IMG/VR virus record: IMGVR_UViG_3300043313_001282
Coordinates: 1 to 40,727 of that record
From: a virus
Direction: 5' to 3' (one strand)
Length of the DNA: 40,727 nucleotides
Part shown: piece after piece, positions 22,716 to 29,215 of the stretch
How positions within the stretch are numbered: the first letter of the stretch is position 1
Layout of the letters: every line of letters starts with the position of its first letter
Notes under the pieces: generated by a model
Databases searched by the model: none
Told to the model about the DNA's origin: nothing
What the model saw: only the letters and a program-made list of their open reading frames with translations
Program-made: the position numbers and the translations under genes

Positions 22716-23012
22716 TCATCGCTGAGGGACCAGCTCCAGCGTGCTCAGATCGTGCGAGCTGAGCCGATACGTCTCGTTAGCCGCCACGTGAGTTGCCATA
22801 AAAGCGAACAGATCGGCCTGCTGCAAATGCCGCTTGCCCGCTGCCTTCAGCCCTTGCACCGGGTCGTTACTCATCTGCTCGGTTGGCGCATCCGCAAAGG
22901 TCGCTTTCTGCGCCTCGTAGAACGCAGCGCGCTCTCGATGATGAAGCACCCGAGCTTCGAGGTGCGCCTTCAGCTCATCGGTCCGAATATCAAAGTGGAT
23001 GCCTTCGATCAT
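22716..23012 (-). CDS. 98-aa conserved phage protein, unknown
   Basis: ATG at 23012 overlapping the previous TGA (ATGA). Begins MIEGIHFDIRTDELKAHLEA, then RVLHHRERAAFYEAQKATFA, a MSNDPVQGLKAAGKRH segment and FMATHVAANETYRLSSHDL. I recall the pattern (IHFDI/ELKAHLEARA.HH.ERA.FY, MSNDP, ETYRL..DL) from small proteins in other phages and prophages, without known function. It is largely helical and likely cytoplasmic. Confidence 0.62.
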   Translation of the reverse strand: MIEGIHFDIRTDELKAHLEARVLHHRERAAFYEAQKATFADAPTEQMSNDPVQGLKAAGKRHLQQADLFAFMATHVAANETYRLSSHDLSTLELVPQR

Positions 23013-23686
23013 CGGCCCACCGCCTCGAGCGGCGTGCCCGCGCGCGTCCGACCGTTGCGGTACGTGATGTTTGCGACACGCCGGAACGTCTCCGGATCGG
23101 CCTCGAGCATGAGCTTCTGTGCTGCCATCGTGTCGGCTTCCGGTACGCCGATCGGGTGGATGCAATAAGACTCGACCACCGCATTGCTCTCGTCGACCAG
23201 CTTGACGTTGCCGGTTTGCCCTCGATCGATCCGGTACTTCTTGCCGGCGCTGTGCAGGTAGAAATGCCGATTGTCACGGAGCGACGCGCGCTGCTCGTCG
23301 GTGAGCAGCCGCTGCAAGAGCAGCTCGGCGCGCGCTTCGGCTTCGATGCGCCGTGCTTTTTCTTCCTGATACTTTGCTTCGGTCGCGCGCTCGTATTCCT
23401 CGTTGAGCCGACGCTCCTCGGCGGACATCTGACGACGGCGAGGGACCCTCTCGATAGGCCACTCTGCAGCACGATAGATGTGATCGATCCCCGTGGTCGC
23501 CGTTGCAGTCATGGCTCGCTGCCACATTTGCCAAATCTGATTGGTTGCCGATGTGTAGGTCGCCGTCGCCGTCGATGTCTCGACCCACAACGGCCAACAA
23601 GTGCTCGCCGTGATCGCGGTCCCGGTATACGTGCGGTCGTCGTTCAGGATGACCATCGTTTCCGCCGCACTGTAGTAATTGACCAC
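23009..23686 (-). CDS. 225-aa protein with GNV-type C-terminal domain
   Basis: GTG start at 23686 with GAGGGG upstream. The N-terminal 75 residues are Thr/Ala-rich and variable. Residues 80-125 are a basic coiled coil (MSAEERRLNEEYERATEAKY, then KARRIEAEARAELLLQRL). The last 100 residues hold LTDEQRASLRDNRHFYLHSA, KKYRIDRGQTGNVKLVDE, YCIHP and ADTMAAQKLMLEADPETFRR. This YRI-GxxGNV-CxHP-AQKLMLE module recurs in phage and bacterial proteins of unknown function, often beside the gene type found next (23690-23983). Confidence 0.65.
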   Translation of the reverse strand: MVNYYSAAETMVILNDDRTYTGTAITASTCWPLWVETSTATATYTSATNQIWQMWQRAMTATATTGIDHIYRAAEWPIERVPRRRQMSAEERRLNEEYERATEAKYQEEKARRIEAEARAELLLQRLLTDEQRASLRDNRHFYLHSAGKKYRIDRGQTGNVKLVDESNAVVESYCIHPIGVPEADTMAAQKLMLEADPETFRRVANITYRNGRTRAGTPLEAVGR

Positions 23687-23689
23687 GGG

Positions 23690-23983
23690 TCAGCCGCCCC
23701 TCATCTGCGGCACCATCAAAATCATCTTGCCCGCGCTCGGATCGAACTCGGTGATCTGCTCACCCGCCGAGCCCTCCGCGTTGACACGAAACGCCAGGTA
23801 GCCCCTCGCGCGCATGTCCGTGAACGTTCGGCGCGCGTTCTCCACCTCGGCATCGTTCTGCGGGTTCCAGATCGTTTTCGTGTCGCCCTCCTTGCCCATG
23901 ACGGCGATCTCGATGTCACCCGGCTCCATGCGCCGCGTCTTGCCCTTGCCGATGAACCCGATGACCTCTTGCTGTGCTTCCAT
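23690..23983 (-). CDS. 97-aa protein, companion of the GNV-type protein
   Basis: ATG at 23983 with GGGAG nearby. N-terminal strand GFIGKGKTRRMEPGDIEIAV; NDAEVENARRTFTDMRARGY; LAFRVNAEGSAGEQITEFDP; ends in MILMVPQMRGG. The FDP...VPQMRGG ending resembles short proteins encoded beside the preceding module in other phages, so the two may act together. Function unknown. Confidence 0.6.
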   Translation of the reverse strand: MEAQQEVIGFIGKGKTRRMEPGDIEIAVMGKEGDTKTIWNPQNDAEVENARRTFTDMRARGYLAFRVNAEGSAGEQITEFDPSAGKMILMVPQMRGG

Positions 23984-23992
23984 TTCTTCTCC

Positions 23993-24268
23993 CTAATTGT
24001 TGTCGTTCAGATCGGAGCGAGGAACGCTCCCCGAATATTTGACCTGTCCTTCACGGATGCCGTTGAGCGCGCGGAGCAAAACCGCCACCCGCCGGCGCTC
24101 GCCGTCAAACAGCAGCGCGAGCCCGTCGCTGCAGTAACGCTCACTCAGCGCAAGCCGCGCGACCAGATGCGCGTGCGCTTCCAGATCGCGATCGTTCAAG
24201 GACACGGCAATGTAGGAGTCGAGCGTGGCGGCGAACACGACGTTTTCGAGCAGCTCTTCGAGCGTCAT
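23993..24268 (-). CDS. 91-aa helical protein, unknown
   Basis: ATG at 24268, GGAGTG upstream. Two or three amphipathic helices (MTLEELLENVVFAATLDSYI, LNDRDLEAHAHLVARLALSE, RRRVAVLLRALNGIREG). Single Cys. No family recognised. Confidence 0.58.
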   Translation of the reverse strand: MTLEELLENVVFAATLDSYIAVSLNDRDLEAHAHLVARLALSERYCSDGLALLFDGERRRVAVLLRALNGIREGQVKYSGSVPRSDLNDNN

Positions 24269-24273
24269 ATCGA

Positions 24274-24510
24274 TCACTCCCAACCCCGCTCGCGCGCGAA
24301 GCTCCGGGCTGCTGCAAGCGAACGGAAAACCTGGTTCCAACAAGAATTGCCACAGACATGCCAATGGCTGCTGTTAGGTGAAACCCATTGATCCACGCTG
24401 CCGCACCACCACTCCAGCCCATCGATAGCCAAACGAGCAATAGACCAGTCGCTACAGCCCACTCGGACATAGGCAAATTGCGGTTGCTGACTCGACGTAA
24501 GCGCGTTCAT
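24274..24510 (-). CDS. 78-aa Trp-rich small protein
   Basis: ATG at 24510 overlaps the previous gene's TGA (ATGA); the stop is 5 bp from the next start. A competing frame on the same strand (about 24141-24476) reads as a membrane-like protein but lacks the coupling. Contains IDGLEWWCGSVDQWVSPNSS and HWHVCGNSCWNQVFRSLAAA, ending FARERGWE: many Trp and Cys, like a compact beta domain. Not recognised. Confidence 0.55.
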   Translation of the reverse strand: MNALTSSQQPQFAYVRVGCSDWSIARLAIDGLEWWCGSVDQWVSPNSSHWHVCGNSCWNQVFRSLAAARSFARERGWE

Positions 24511-25061
24511 TCTTCACTCTCAGATTTTCCCACCACGCGCGCGATCCTCCGCCTCTTCGGATGCTTCGCAATCGTGTCTTCGATGCGCCTGCGTGCGCGG
24601 ATCATCGCGTCCTTGAGCGCCACCTCCTGCTCAGCGTTGAGCCACTTGAATCCATGCGCCCAACCATCAACGGCGCGCTGCCCCTCCCAATCGCTCACCT
24701 CGGCGACCCGCCGCATCAGCTCCTCGAAATAGAGCACCGACTTCGGCTCGGGCGCTCCCTTGTGAGCGTTGCGCAGCCGCCCCTTGATGTTGCTCTCCTC
24801 GCGCTTCAGCTCGACGATGGAAGCCTCGAGTTCGTCGATTTTCTTTTGCTCCCACGTGCAGTGCTCCCACTTCATCGCGAGGCCAGCGAGCACGTCCCAT
24901 GGGTCGATCGCTTCCTTGCACGACCGGCAATAGACCGTGCGCGACCGCTGCCGCAACACCACGAACTGGTGCGAGCAATAGTTGCCGTGCGACCGATCCA
25001 TCGTGACCTTCGGATCGCCGAAGTCAGGCCGCACAATATTGTCGGTCTCGTCGGATTTCAT
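24507..25061 (-). CDS. Zinc-ribbon plus coiled-coil protein
   Basis: 184 aa, ATG at 25061 overlapping the next TGA. Residues 24-60 carry HGNYCSHQFVVLRQRSRTVY then CRSCKEAIDPWDVLAGLA, a Cys/His zinc-binding segment of the C-x-H...C-x-x-C kind often followed by DPW/DPF. A coiled coil follows (EQKKIDELEASIVELKREES). The C-terminal third (VSDWEGQRAVDGWAHGFKWL, RRRIEDTIAKHPKRRRIARV) is basic. A nucleic-acid or protein adaptor role is plausible, but nothing specific is shown. Confidence 0.62.
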   Translation of the reverse strand: MKSDETDNIVRPDFGDPKVTMDRSHGNYCSHQFVVLRQRSRTVYCRSCKEAIDPWDVLAGLAMKWEHCTWEQKKIDELEASIVELKREESNIKGRLRNAHKGAPEPKSVLYFEELMRRVAEVSDWEGQRAVDGWAHGFKWLNAEQEVALKDAMIRARRRIEDTIAKHPKRRRIARVVGKSESEE

Positions 25062-25588
25062 TGGCCACTCTTCTCCCGACCCCAACTCTGAACGAACGCG
25101 ACCTCTTGCCAGTCGCCATCGCACACCGTGTCGCTTATCTCCCAACTGAATACCGACGCTTGCTTGATGACATAGCCGTCACGATCGAAATCGTAGTCAA
25201 TCCGAATCGAGTCGGCCGCCCGCACGTCAATCAGACCGATCTCTACGACCACCGGCTGATCGGTGTCTCGCGGTGCTCTGTTGCGCGGGTACCACAGGTC
25301 CACGGAGAAGACCGACTCGCCGGCAGAATGTTGCCGCGTTCGATCCGAATCCAATCGAAATGGATTGACGGAGCAAATCACGTCGGCGCGGTCGTGATCC
25401 ATTTTTTCGCGGTCGTCATAGCCGCGCTCGTAGCCTAGATCCCAGCCTTCGGCACTTCTACTGAGCAGCGTGTCTCGCAGTTCGTTCAGCTCCGCTTCCT
25501 TCTCGGCGAGCTGCGCTGTGAGAAAAAACACGTACTCTAGCTCGGTATTGAGCCGACGCTGGTAATCCTCCACACGCTCCTCCGTCAT
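25058..25588 (-). CDS. 176-aa protein with GYDDR-KMD-DRADVI motif
   Basis: ATG at 25588 with GGAGGG upstream. N-terminal coiled coil (YQRRLNTELEYVFFLTAQLA, EKEAELNELRDTLLSRSAEG), then the motif WDLGYERGYDDREKMDHDRA DVI..VNP at about residues 49-76, then a beta-rich half (SVFSVDLWYPRNRAP, VVVEIGLIDVRAADSIRIDY, WEISDTVCDGDWQEVAFVQS). The motif recurs in the small membrane protein encoded two genes upstream (25737-25931), and the DNA is also similar there, so part of one gene was duplicated. Confidence 0.6.
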   Translation of the reverse strand: MTEERVEDYQRRLNTELEYVFFLTAQLAEKEAELNELRDTLLSRSAEGWDLGYERGYDDREKMDHDRADVICSVNPFRLDSDRTRQHSAGESVFSVDLWYPRNRAPRDTDQPVVVEIGLIDVRAADSIRIDYDFDRDGYVIKQASVFSWEISDTVCDGDWQEVAFVQSWGREKSGQ

Positions 25589-25737
25589 CTCGAAGCCCTC
25601 CGCAATTCAGTCCGCGCGCATGCAACATAGAGCAGCGTAGCGATGAGCCCGTACCAGAGCCAAAACGACTCGTGTCGCCGCAGGCCATGGATCGCCAACG
25701 CGAGATGGATCCCGATCAGGTAGTACCAAACCCACAT
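25585..25737 (-). CDS. 50-aa two-span membrane protein
   Basis: ATG at 25737 overlaps the previous TGA, and its own TGA overlaps the next ATG (ATGA), so translation is very likely. Reads MWVWYYLIGIHLALAIHGL, a short loop RRHE, then SFWLWYGLIATLLYVACA and a basic tail. Two hydrophobic segments, no signal or lipobox. Candidate holin, inhibitor or exclusion protein; nothing specific can be shown. Confidence 0.62.
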   Translation of the reverse strand: MWVWYYLIGIHLALAIHGLRRHESFWLWYGLIATLLYVACARTELRRASR

Positions 25738-25931
25738 CAAAACCTCGCAGCACGCACGTGCGGGTTGACGGTCTTGATCACGTCAGCGCGATCGAAGTCC
25801 ATCTTCTGACGGTCGTCGTACCCGCACGAGTAGCCGTCGTCCCATGCGGTTACGCGCTTGACGCGCGCGGCGATCATCGCGACCCACCAGCCGGCGTACA
25901 TCGACAGAAAAATACCCGCGGCAGTAACCAT
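25737..25931 (-). CDS. 64-aa membrane protein with GYDDR motif
   Basis: ATG at 25931, GGGAGG five bases upstream (the upstream in-frame GTG is less likely). N-terminal span AAGIFLSMYAGWWVAMIAA, basic linker RVKRV, then WDDGYSCGYDDRQKMDFDRA DVI..VNP. The cytoplasmic or periplasmic tail repeats the motif of the 25058-25588 protein. It could be a membrane tether for the same partner. Confidence 0.6.
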   Translation of the reverse strand: MVTAAGIFLSMYAGWWVAMIAARVKRVTAWDDGYSCGYDDRQKMDFDRADVIKTVNPHVRAARF

Positions 25932-26335
25932 CACAACCTCCCGTCGTGCGCGCGAAAATCCGGGATCGGTTCATGGTCGAGCGGCGAGTACATGTGCAGG
26001 CAGTACGGATGCAAGCTGTAGTATTGCGACTCGGGTGGGAGGTTCTGGATCGCCCGCCGCTCGGGGCCCATGAACAGATTCTTCGCCGCACGCAGATCAG
26101 CCCAGTCGGGCAGACGGCTTTGGCGCGAAACGCTGACATGGATCCAGAGCTGGCCGTCGACCTGCTCGACCTCGCCGATCACCGCAAGCCCACGAGCGCT
26201 GACCCAACACGCACCGTTGAGCATGGTTTGCCGCCGCGACCAGTGATCGGGCAGCACCCGAGGAAACACGCGCTCGGCTGCCTCGATGATCCGATCCTGC
26301 TCGTGCTTGCCGAGCATTTCAGCGAGCGCCTTCAT
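25931..26335 (-). CDS. 134-aa conserved phage protein (DUF7694-like)
   Basis: ATG at 26335 overlaps the macrodomain gene's stop. Residues 35-65: TMLNGACWVSARGLAVIGEV; then WIHVSVSRQSRLPDWADLRA, AKNLFMGPERRAIQNLPPES, QYYSLHPYCLHMYSPLDHEP. The HVS.SR..RLPDW..L...K..F.G..R.AIQ..PP...Y...H..C.H pattern is the DUF7694-like family of small phage proteins, widespread but of unknown function (family name given tentatively). Confidence 0.65.
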   Translation of the reverse strand: MKALAEMLGKHEQDRIIEAAERVFPRVLPDHWSRRQTMLNGACWVSARGLAVIGEVEQVDGQLWIHVSVSRQSRLPDWADLRAAKNLFMGPERRAIQNLPPESQYYSLHPYCLHMYSPLDHEPIPDFRAHDGRL

Positions 26336-26796
26336 ACGCGCTGCCCCTGATGCAGGTCGTAGACGGTCACGGGCACGCTTGCCGGCACGCTCTTATCGAT
26401 CAGAAGCGCGACCTGATCCCAGTCGCCGCCCGCAGTGCCGCAGCCGATGCGCGGCATGTGCAGGGATGCTCCGTGCGCCACGCAGTGGCTCCCAACCTCC
26501 ACGAGGCAAGCCTCGAGCGCCCAATAGTCGAGCGCCACGCGCTTTGCGATCGTCGGGAAGTCGTGCTGCGCGATCATGTTGGCGACCACGACGTTGGTCT
26601 CAACCACGACAAACTGCGTCTCGCCGAGCACTCGCCTGGACTGTGCCCTGTAGTCGCGCTCAGGGGCCTTCCAACGACGCGAGAGCGCGACCACGAAGCC
26701 GACGCCCCATGCGCCGCGGTCGTTGCACACGTGGCAGATCACGCGCGCACGATTGCCTTCTGGTCGAGTGGCGTCGCCCGTGACGTAACGGATCAT
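26332..26796 (-). CDS. Macrodomain protein (ADP-ribose-binding/hydrolysing)
   Basis: 154 aa, ATG at 26796 overlapping the previous TGA. Motifs of a compact macro fold: IRYVTGDATRPEG (residues 2-14), VICHVCNDRGAWGVGFVVAL (19-38), VANMIAQHDF, and the loop LHMPRIGCGTAGGDWDQVAL. This pattern is that of Poa1p/TARG1-like macrodomains, which bind ADP-ribose and remove it from DNA, proteins or ADP-ribose-1''-phosphate. In a phage it may undo host defence by ADP-ribosylation (for example DarT-type) or recycle NAD metabolites. Substrate not predictable. Confidence 0.8.
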   Translation of the reverse strand: MIRYVTGDATRPEGNRARVICHVCNDRGAWGVGFVVALSRRWKAPERDYRAQSRRVLGETQFVVVETNVVVANMIAQHDFPTIAKRVALDYWALEACLVEVGSHCVAHGASLHMPRIGCGTAGGDWDQVALLIDKSVPASVPVTVYDLHQGQRV

Positions 26797-27098
26797 TGTT
26801 TATTTTCCTCGTCGACTTCCTGCTCGTAGCGACTGAGCCCCGGATCCGGCGTGTCCATGGCCAGGCTCTGGTAGCGCCCGAGGCGCGGTACGCTGAGCGC
26901 CGGATGCTCTTCAATTTCATTCAGTCGATCCTCGACCGTTGCCTGGTATTCATCGAGCGCTTGGATCAGTGCGCCCAGGACAATATTGTCAGGAGGCAAC
27001 CCTGACTCGCCGAAGCTATCACGCCAATCGGGCAATGGGGATTTCTCGTGCGCCGCGTGCGCGAGTTCGACCAGGCGGTCACTCAGCCACTTCTTCAT
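26793..27098 (-). CDS. 101-aa protein after helicase loader, unknown
   Basis: ATG at 27098 overlapping the loader stop. N-terminal helices (KKWLSDRLVELAHAAHEKSP, NIVLGALIQALDEYQATVED) and a charged C-terminal tail. A perfect palindrome GACAATATTGTC lies inside (about 26979-26990), though it is explained by the DNIV codons. No family recognised; possibly a helicase-loader accessory by position. Confidence 0.55.
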   Translation of the reverse strand: MKKWLSDRLVELAHAAHEKSPLPDWRDSFGESGLPPDNIVLGALIQALDEYQATVEDRLNEIEEHPALSVPRLGRYQSLAMDTPDPGLSRYEQEVDEENKQ

Positions 27099-27784
27099 GG
27101 CTCACGTCCTGTGGCAGTTTTCCCGGGCGCGCGCGCGGGTTCCGGAGGGAACAGGTTGATCACCCGCCCGCGCCCCTTGCCTCCGGTTTCGAGCAGACGC
27201 GCGACGACGGCAGCGCCGTAGTGGGCGCGAAGCTCCGTCTTGGTTTTGCCTGTGCTGATGATGCTCGGACGGCAGGCGTTGTACCGATCGGCGAGTAGCA
27301 CCGAAATCTCGAGCGGGTCGGAGTCCCATCCAGCGTCGTCCAAAAACAGGAGCCGGCTGTTGCAAGATTGTATCAGCTCGGGCGGATCGCCTTGCCCCAG
27401 CCGGTGCGCCTTGCGGCACCCTGCCAGCTCTTCGGTTGCGAACCAGCGCATCCACCGGGCTTGGTCCCAAAGCTCGGCTGAGCGCACGCTAGCGGCCAGC
27501 AATCGCCGAAATAGGTAACCCATCGCGCTCGACTTGCCGAGCCGGGTCGGCCCCATGAGCAAGACGCTCCCGTCGCCCCAGGTCCAGGTCTTCGCGAGCG
27601 TGACCAGCTCGGGCGCATGGATCCGCGCCTCGAGTTCGGCCGCGTTGCCGGCCCGGACCAGCGCCGGTAAACGCGAAAGAACCTCGCGGGCTTCGGCATG
27701 CCGCTCGCGTTCGCCCTGCTCGTGATCATCGCCGAGATGCTCGGCGAGATCTGGGATCAATGCGTGAAAGTTCGTTCTTTTCAT
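27095..27784 (-). CDS. DnaC/IstB-type ATPase, helicase loader
   Basis: 229 aa, ATG at 27784 overlapping the initiator stop (ATGA). Walker A GPTRLGKS (78-85), Walker B RLLFLDDAG (144-152, D149/D150), sensor region VLLADRYN...PSIISTGKT. The short N-terminal part is helical and polar. Like phage lambda P or DnaC it would load the replicative helicase onto the origin, with the initiator encoded just upstream. The C-terminal end is Pro/Arg-rich. Catalytic features are intact. Confidence 0.85.
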   Translation of the reverse strand: MKRTNFHALIPDLAEHLGDDHEQGERERHAEAREVLSRLPALVRAGNAAELEARIHAPELVTLAKTWTWGDGSVLLMGPTRLGKSSAMGYLFRRLLAASVRSAELWDQARWMRWFATEELAGCRKAHRLGQGDPPELIQSCNSRLLFLDDAGWDSDPLEISVLLADRYNACRPSIISTGKTKTELRAHYGAAVVARLLETGGKGRGRVINLFPPEPARAPGKTATGREP

Positions 27785-28566
27785 CGTGGGGTCCCTAGGT
27801 GCGTGCCCTCGAATCCGGTCAGCCCGTGATCGCCCTGCATCGGTGCGCGCGTAGCCCGACGCACGCCCGGACCCTGCGGACCGAACCGCTTGGAGTTCCT
27901 GAGCCAAGTGCGCAACACGGCCGCCGCATCGGACTTCGGGTCCCGAAATTCGTGATCGCGAAGCAGGGCCAGCTGCTCGGCCAGGTCTACGCCTAGCTCG
28001 GCAGCCAGCGCTCGATGCGCATCCGTCGGTTCGAAGTCAGCCGGGAACTTTCGCCAGCGAGCTTTGGCTTTTGGTTTGGGCGGCGGTGCCGGAGGCGCCG
28101 ATCCGCTATCCGAGATCTCTGCTCTGCTCTGCTCTGTATCTGCTCTGCTAAGAGTGACAGAAAGTGACGCGAGGTGACCCGTGTGACACGGGGTGACGCG
28201 GGGTGACGCCTCCCCAAGTGCGTCAAGTCTGCGATTATCCCGGCTTTCCTTCTGCCGGAGTCGATCGTTCCGACGGCAGGTTTGTGCGTGCACGTACTTC
28301 GGCCACACGACCAGTCCATCACGGAGCACCCACGTACGGGTCTCGAGCAGGCGCGCAAGCCCGACCTGAACGACCGACGCTGGTAGCCTGGTGACGAGTG
28401 TGACCGCGTGTGACGGATCGTGGCCATCGCAGTCGAAAACGCCCGCTCGATCGAATTTGCCATGCAGCATGAGGGCGAGCACGGTCTGCGCCTCCCAGGG
28501 CAGCGCGCACCAGCTCACCGTGTCGCGAGTGAAGTAACGAACGTACTCCTCGTCCTCGTAATTCAT
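27781..28566 (-). CDS. Replication initiator (lambda O / replisome-organiser-like)
   Basis: 261 aa from the ATG at 28566, which overlaps the DnaA-IV stop; a GTG three codons upstream is less likely. N-terminal domain (about 1-105): YVRYFTRDTVSWCALPWEAQ, LALMLHGKFDRAGVFD, LARLLETRTWVLRDGLVVWP, a wHTH-like initiator fold. Residues about 110-170 form a low-complexity linker. The C-terminal domain (about 172-235: RWRKFPADFEPTDAHRALAA, LLRDHEFRDPKSDAAAVLRT) is the region replisome organisers use to bind the loader. The linker DNA carries the phased GTGAC array (separate entry), as lambda O carries its iterons. Confidence 0.75.
   Translation of the reverse strand: MNYEDEEYVRYFTRDTVSWCALPWEAQTVLALMLHGKFDRAGVFDCDGHDPSHAVTLVTRLPASVVQVGLARLLETRTWVLRDGLVVWPKYVHAQTCRRNDRLRQKESRDNRRLDALGEASPRVTPCHTGHLASLSVTLSRADTEQSRAEISDSGSAPPAPPPKPKAKARWRKFPADFEPTDAHRALAAELGVDLAEQLALLRDHEFRDPKSDAAAVLRTWLRNSKRFGPQGPGVRRATRAPMQGDHGLTGFEGTHLGTPR
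28116..28414. other. Candidate replication origin: phased GTGAC iterons in the initiator gene
   Basis: Cluster A: GTGAC on the + strand at 28154, 28164, 28174, 28183, 28193 and 28203 (10/10/9/10/10 bp apart). Cluster B: GTGAC at 28391, 28400 and 28410. Beside A lies a strand-biased run with CTCTG repeated four times in tandem (28117-28136) and again at 28143. The 9-10 bp step moves the reading frame each time, so the encoded amino acids do not repeat; the pattern is a DNA-level signal with one copy per helical turn. It covers the linker and part of the N-terminal domain of the initiator gene. Confidence 0.6.
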
Positions 28567-28871
28567 GAGGCGCACCCCGGGGCGAACTGCGCGAGCAGCT
28601 CGTCTGTTGCACTCTTGAACCAGGGATCATTCTTCATCAGGCGTGACGCAGAGTTCGTGCACGCCATGATGGTCGTGTGGTCACGGTTGAGCGCCGCGCC
28701 GATTTCACTGAAGCTCATGCGCGTGCATCCGCGAGCGACGTAGCAAATGCATTGACGCGCCTCGGCGAGGCCCTTCGTTCGAGCGCGCCCACGGATGTCG
28801 ACGGCAAGCACGTTGTACACGACCGCGACCGCAGCCACGATCTCCTCGATAGCTCGAAGCCGTGGAATCAT
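28563..28871 (-). CDS. Free-standing DnaA domain IV protein
   Basis: 102 aa from the ATG at 28871, overlapping the sigma-like gene stop (ATGA). Residues 22-85 follow DnaA domain IV: VDIRGRARTKGLAEARQCIC, YVARGCTRMSFSEIGAALN and the signature RDHTTIM (63-69). There is no AAA+ domain, Walker A or domain I. Domain IV binds DnaA boxes, so this protein could mark the phage origin, recruit host DnaA, or block host initiation. It is directly upstream of the initiator and loader genes. Confidence 0.82.
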   Translation of the reverse strand: MIPRLRAIEEIVAAVAVVYNVLAVDIRGRARTKGLAEARQCICYVARGCTRMSFSEIGAALNRDHTTIMACTNSASRLMKNDPWFKSATDELLAQFAPGCAS

Positions 28872-29215
28872 CGACTGCACCACCACTCGGCGAGCGGCAA
28901 ATCGCTCGCGGCGAGCGCCAAGAGCTGCATGCATGGATCGAGTTTGAGTTGCTCGAGAGCGCCGTCGACGATCTGTTGACACGCCTGTTTGGACACGTGC
29001 CCGATCTTGCCGATCTCCGCGCACGTCAGTTCGACGCCCTCGGTTACCTCGAAAGCCATGATGGCCTGCCAGTCGCACAAGCTGCGCGATCGGTGGTTGC
29101 ACGCCGACGAGCAGAACCGCGCCAGCTCGAACGCTCGCTTGGTCGGGTAGTGCCCACGGGTCATGACGCATTGGCACTCGATGAACTCGCAGTGCTTGGT
29201 GGCCAGCTCGATCAT
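28868..29215 (-). CDS. Cys-rich protein with sigma70-region-4-like HTH
   Basis: 115 aa, ATG at 29215 overlapping the previous stop. The first half has HCEFIECQC and a FCSSACNHRSRSLC cluster, likely one zinc site. Residues 60-95 read GVELTCAEIGKIGHVSKQAC then QQIVDGALEQLK, the order of a sigma70 region 4.2/sigma-like HTH. It could be a transcription activator for middle or late genes; alternatively a zinc-HTH adaptor with no sigma activity. Confidence 0.62.
   Translation of the reverse strand: MIELATKHCEFIECQCVMTRGHYPTKRAFELARFCSSACNHRSRSLCDWQAIMAFEVTEGVELTCAEIGKIGHVSKQACQQIVDGALEQLKLDPCMQLLALAASDLPLAEWWCSR

Noticed and set aside
24141-24476. Alternative leftward frame (111 aa) with a membrane-like N-terminus
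   Set aside because: It overlaps both neighbours heavily; the 24274-24510 frame fits the start/stop coupling and spacing.
26979-26990. Perfect palindrome GACAATATTGTC as an operator
   Set aside because: It lies within coding sequence and spells the codons for Asp-Asn-Ile-Val; a similar string at about 25031 encodes the same residues. Coding is sufficient explanation.
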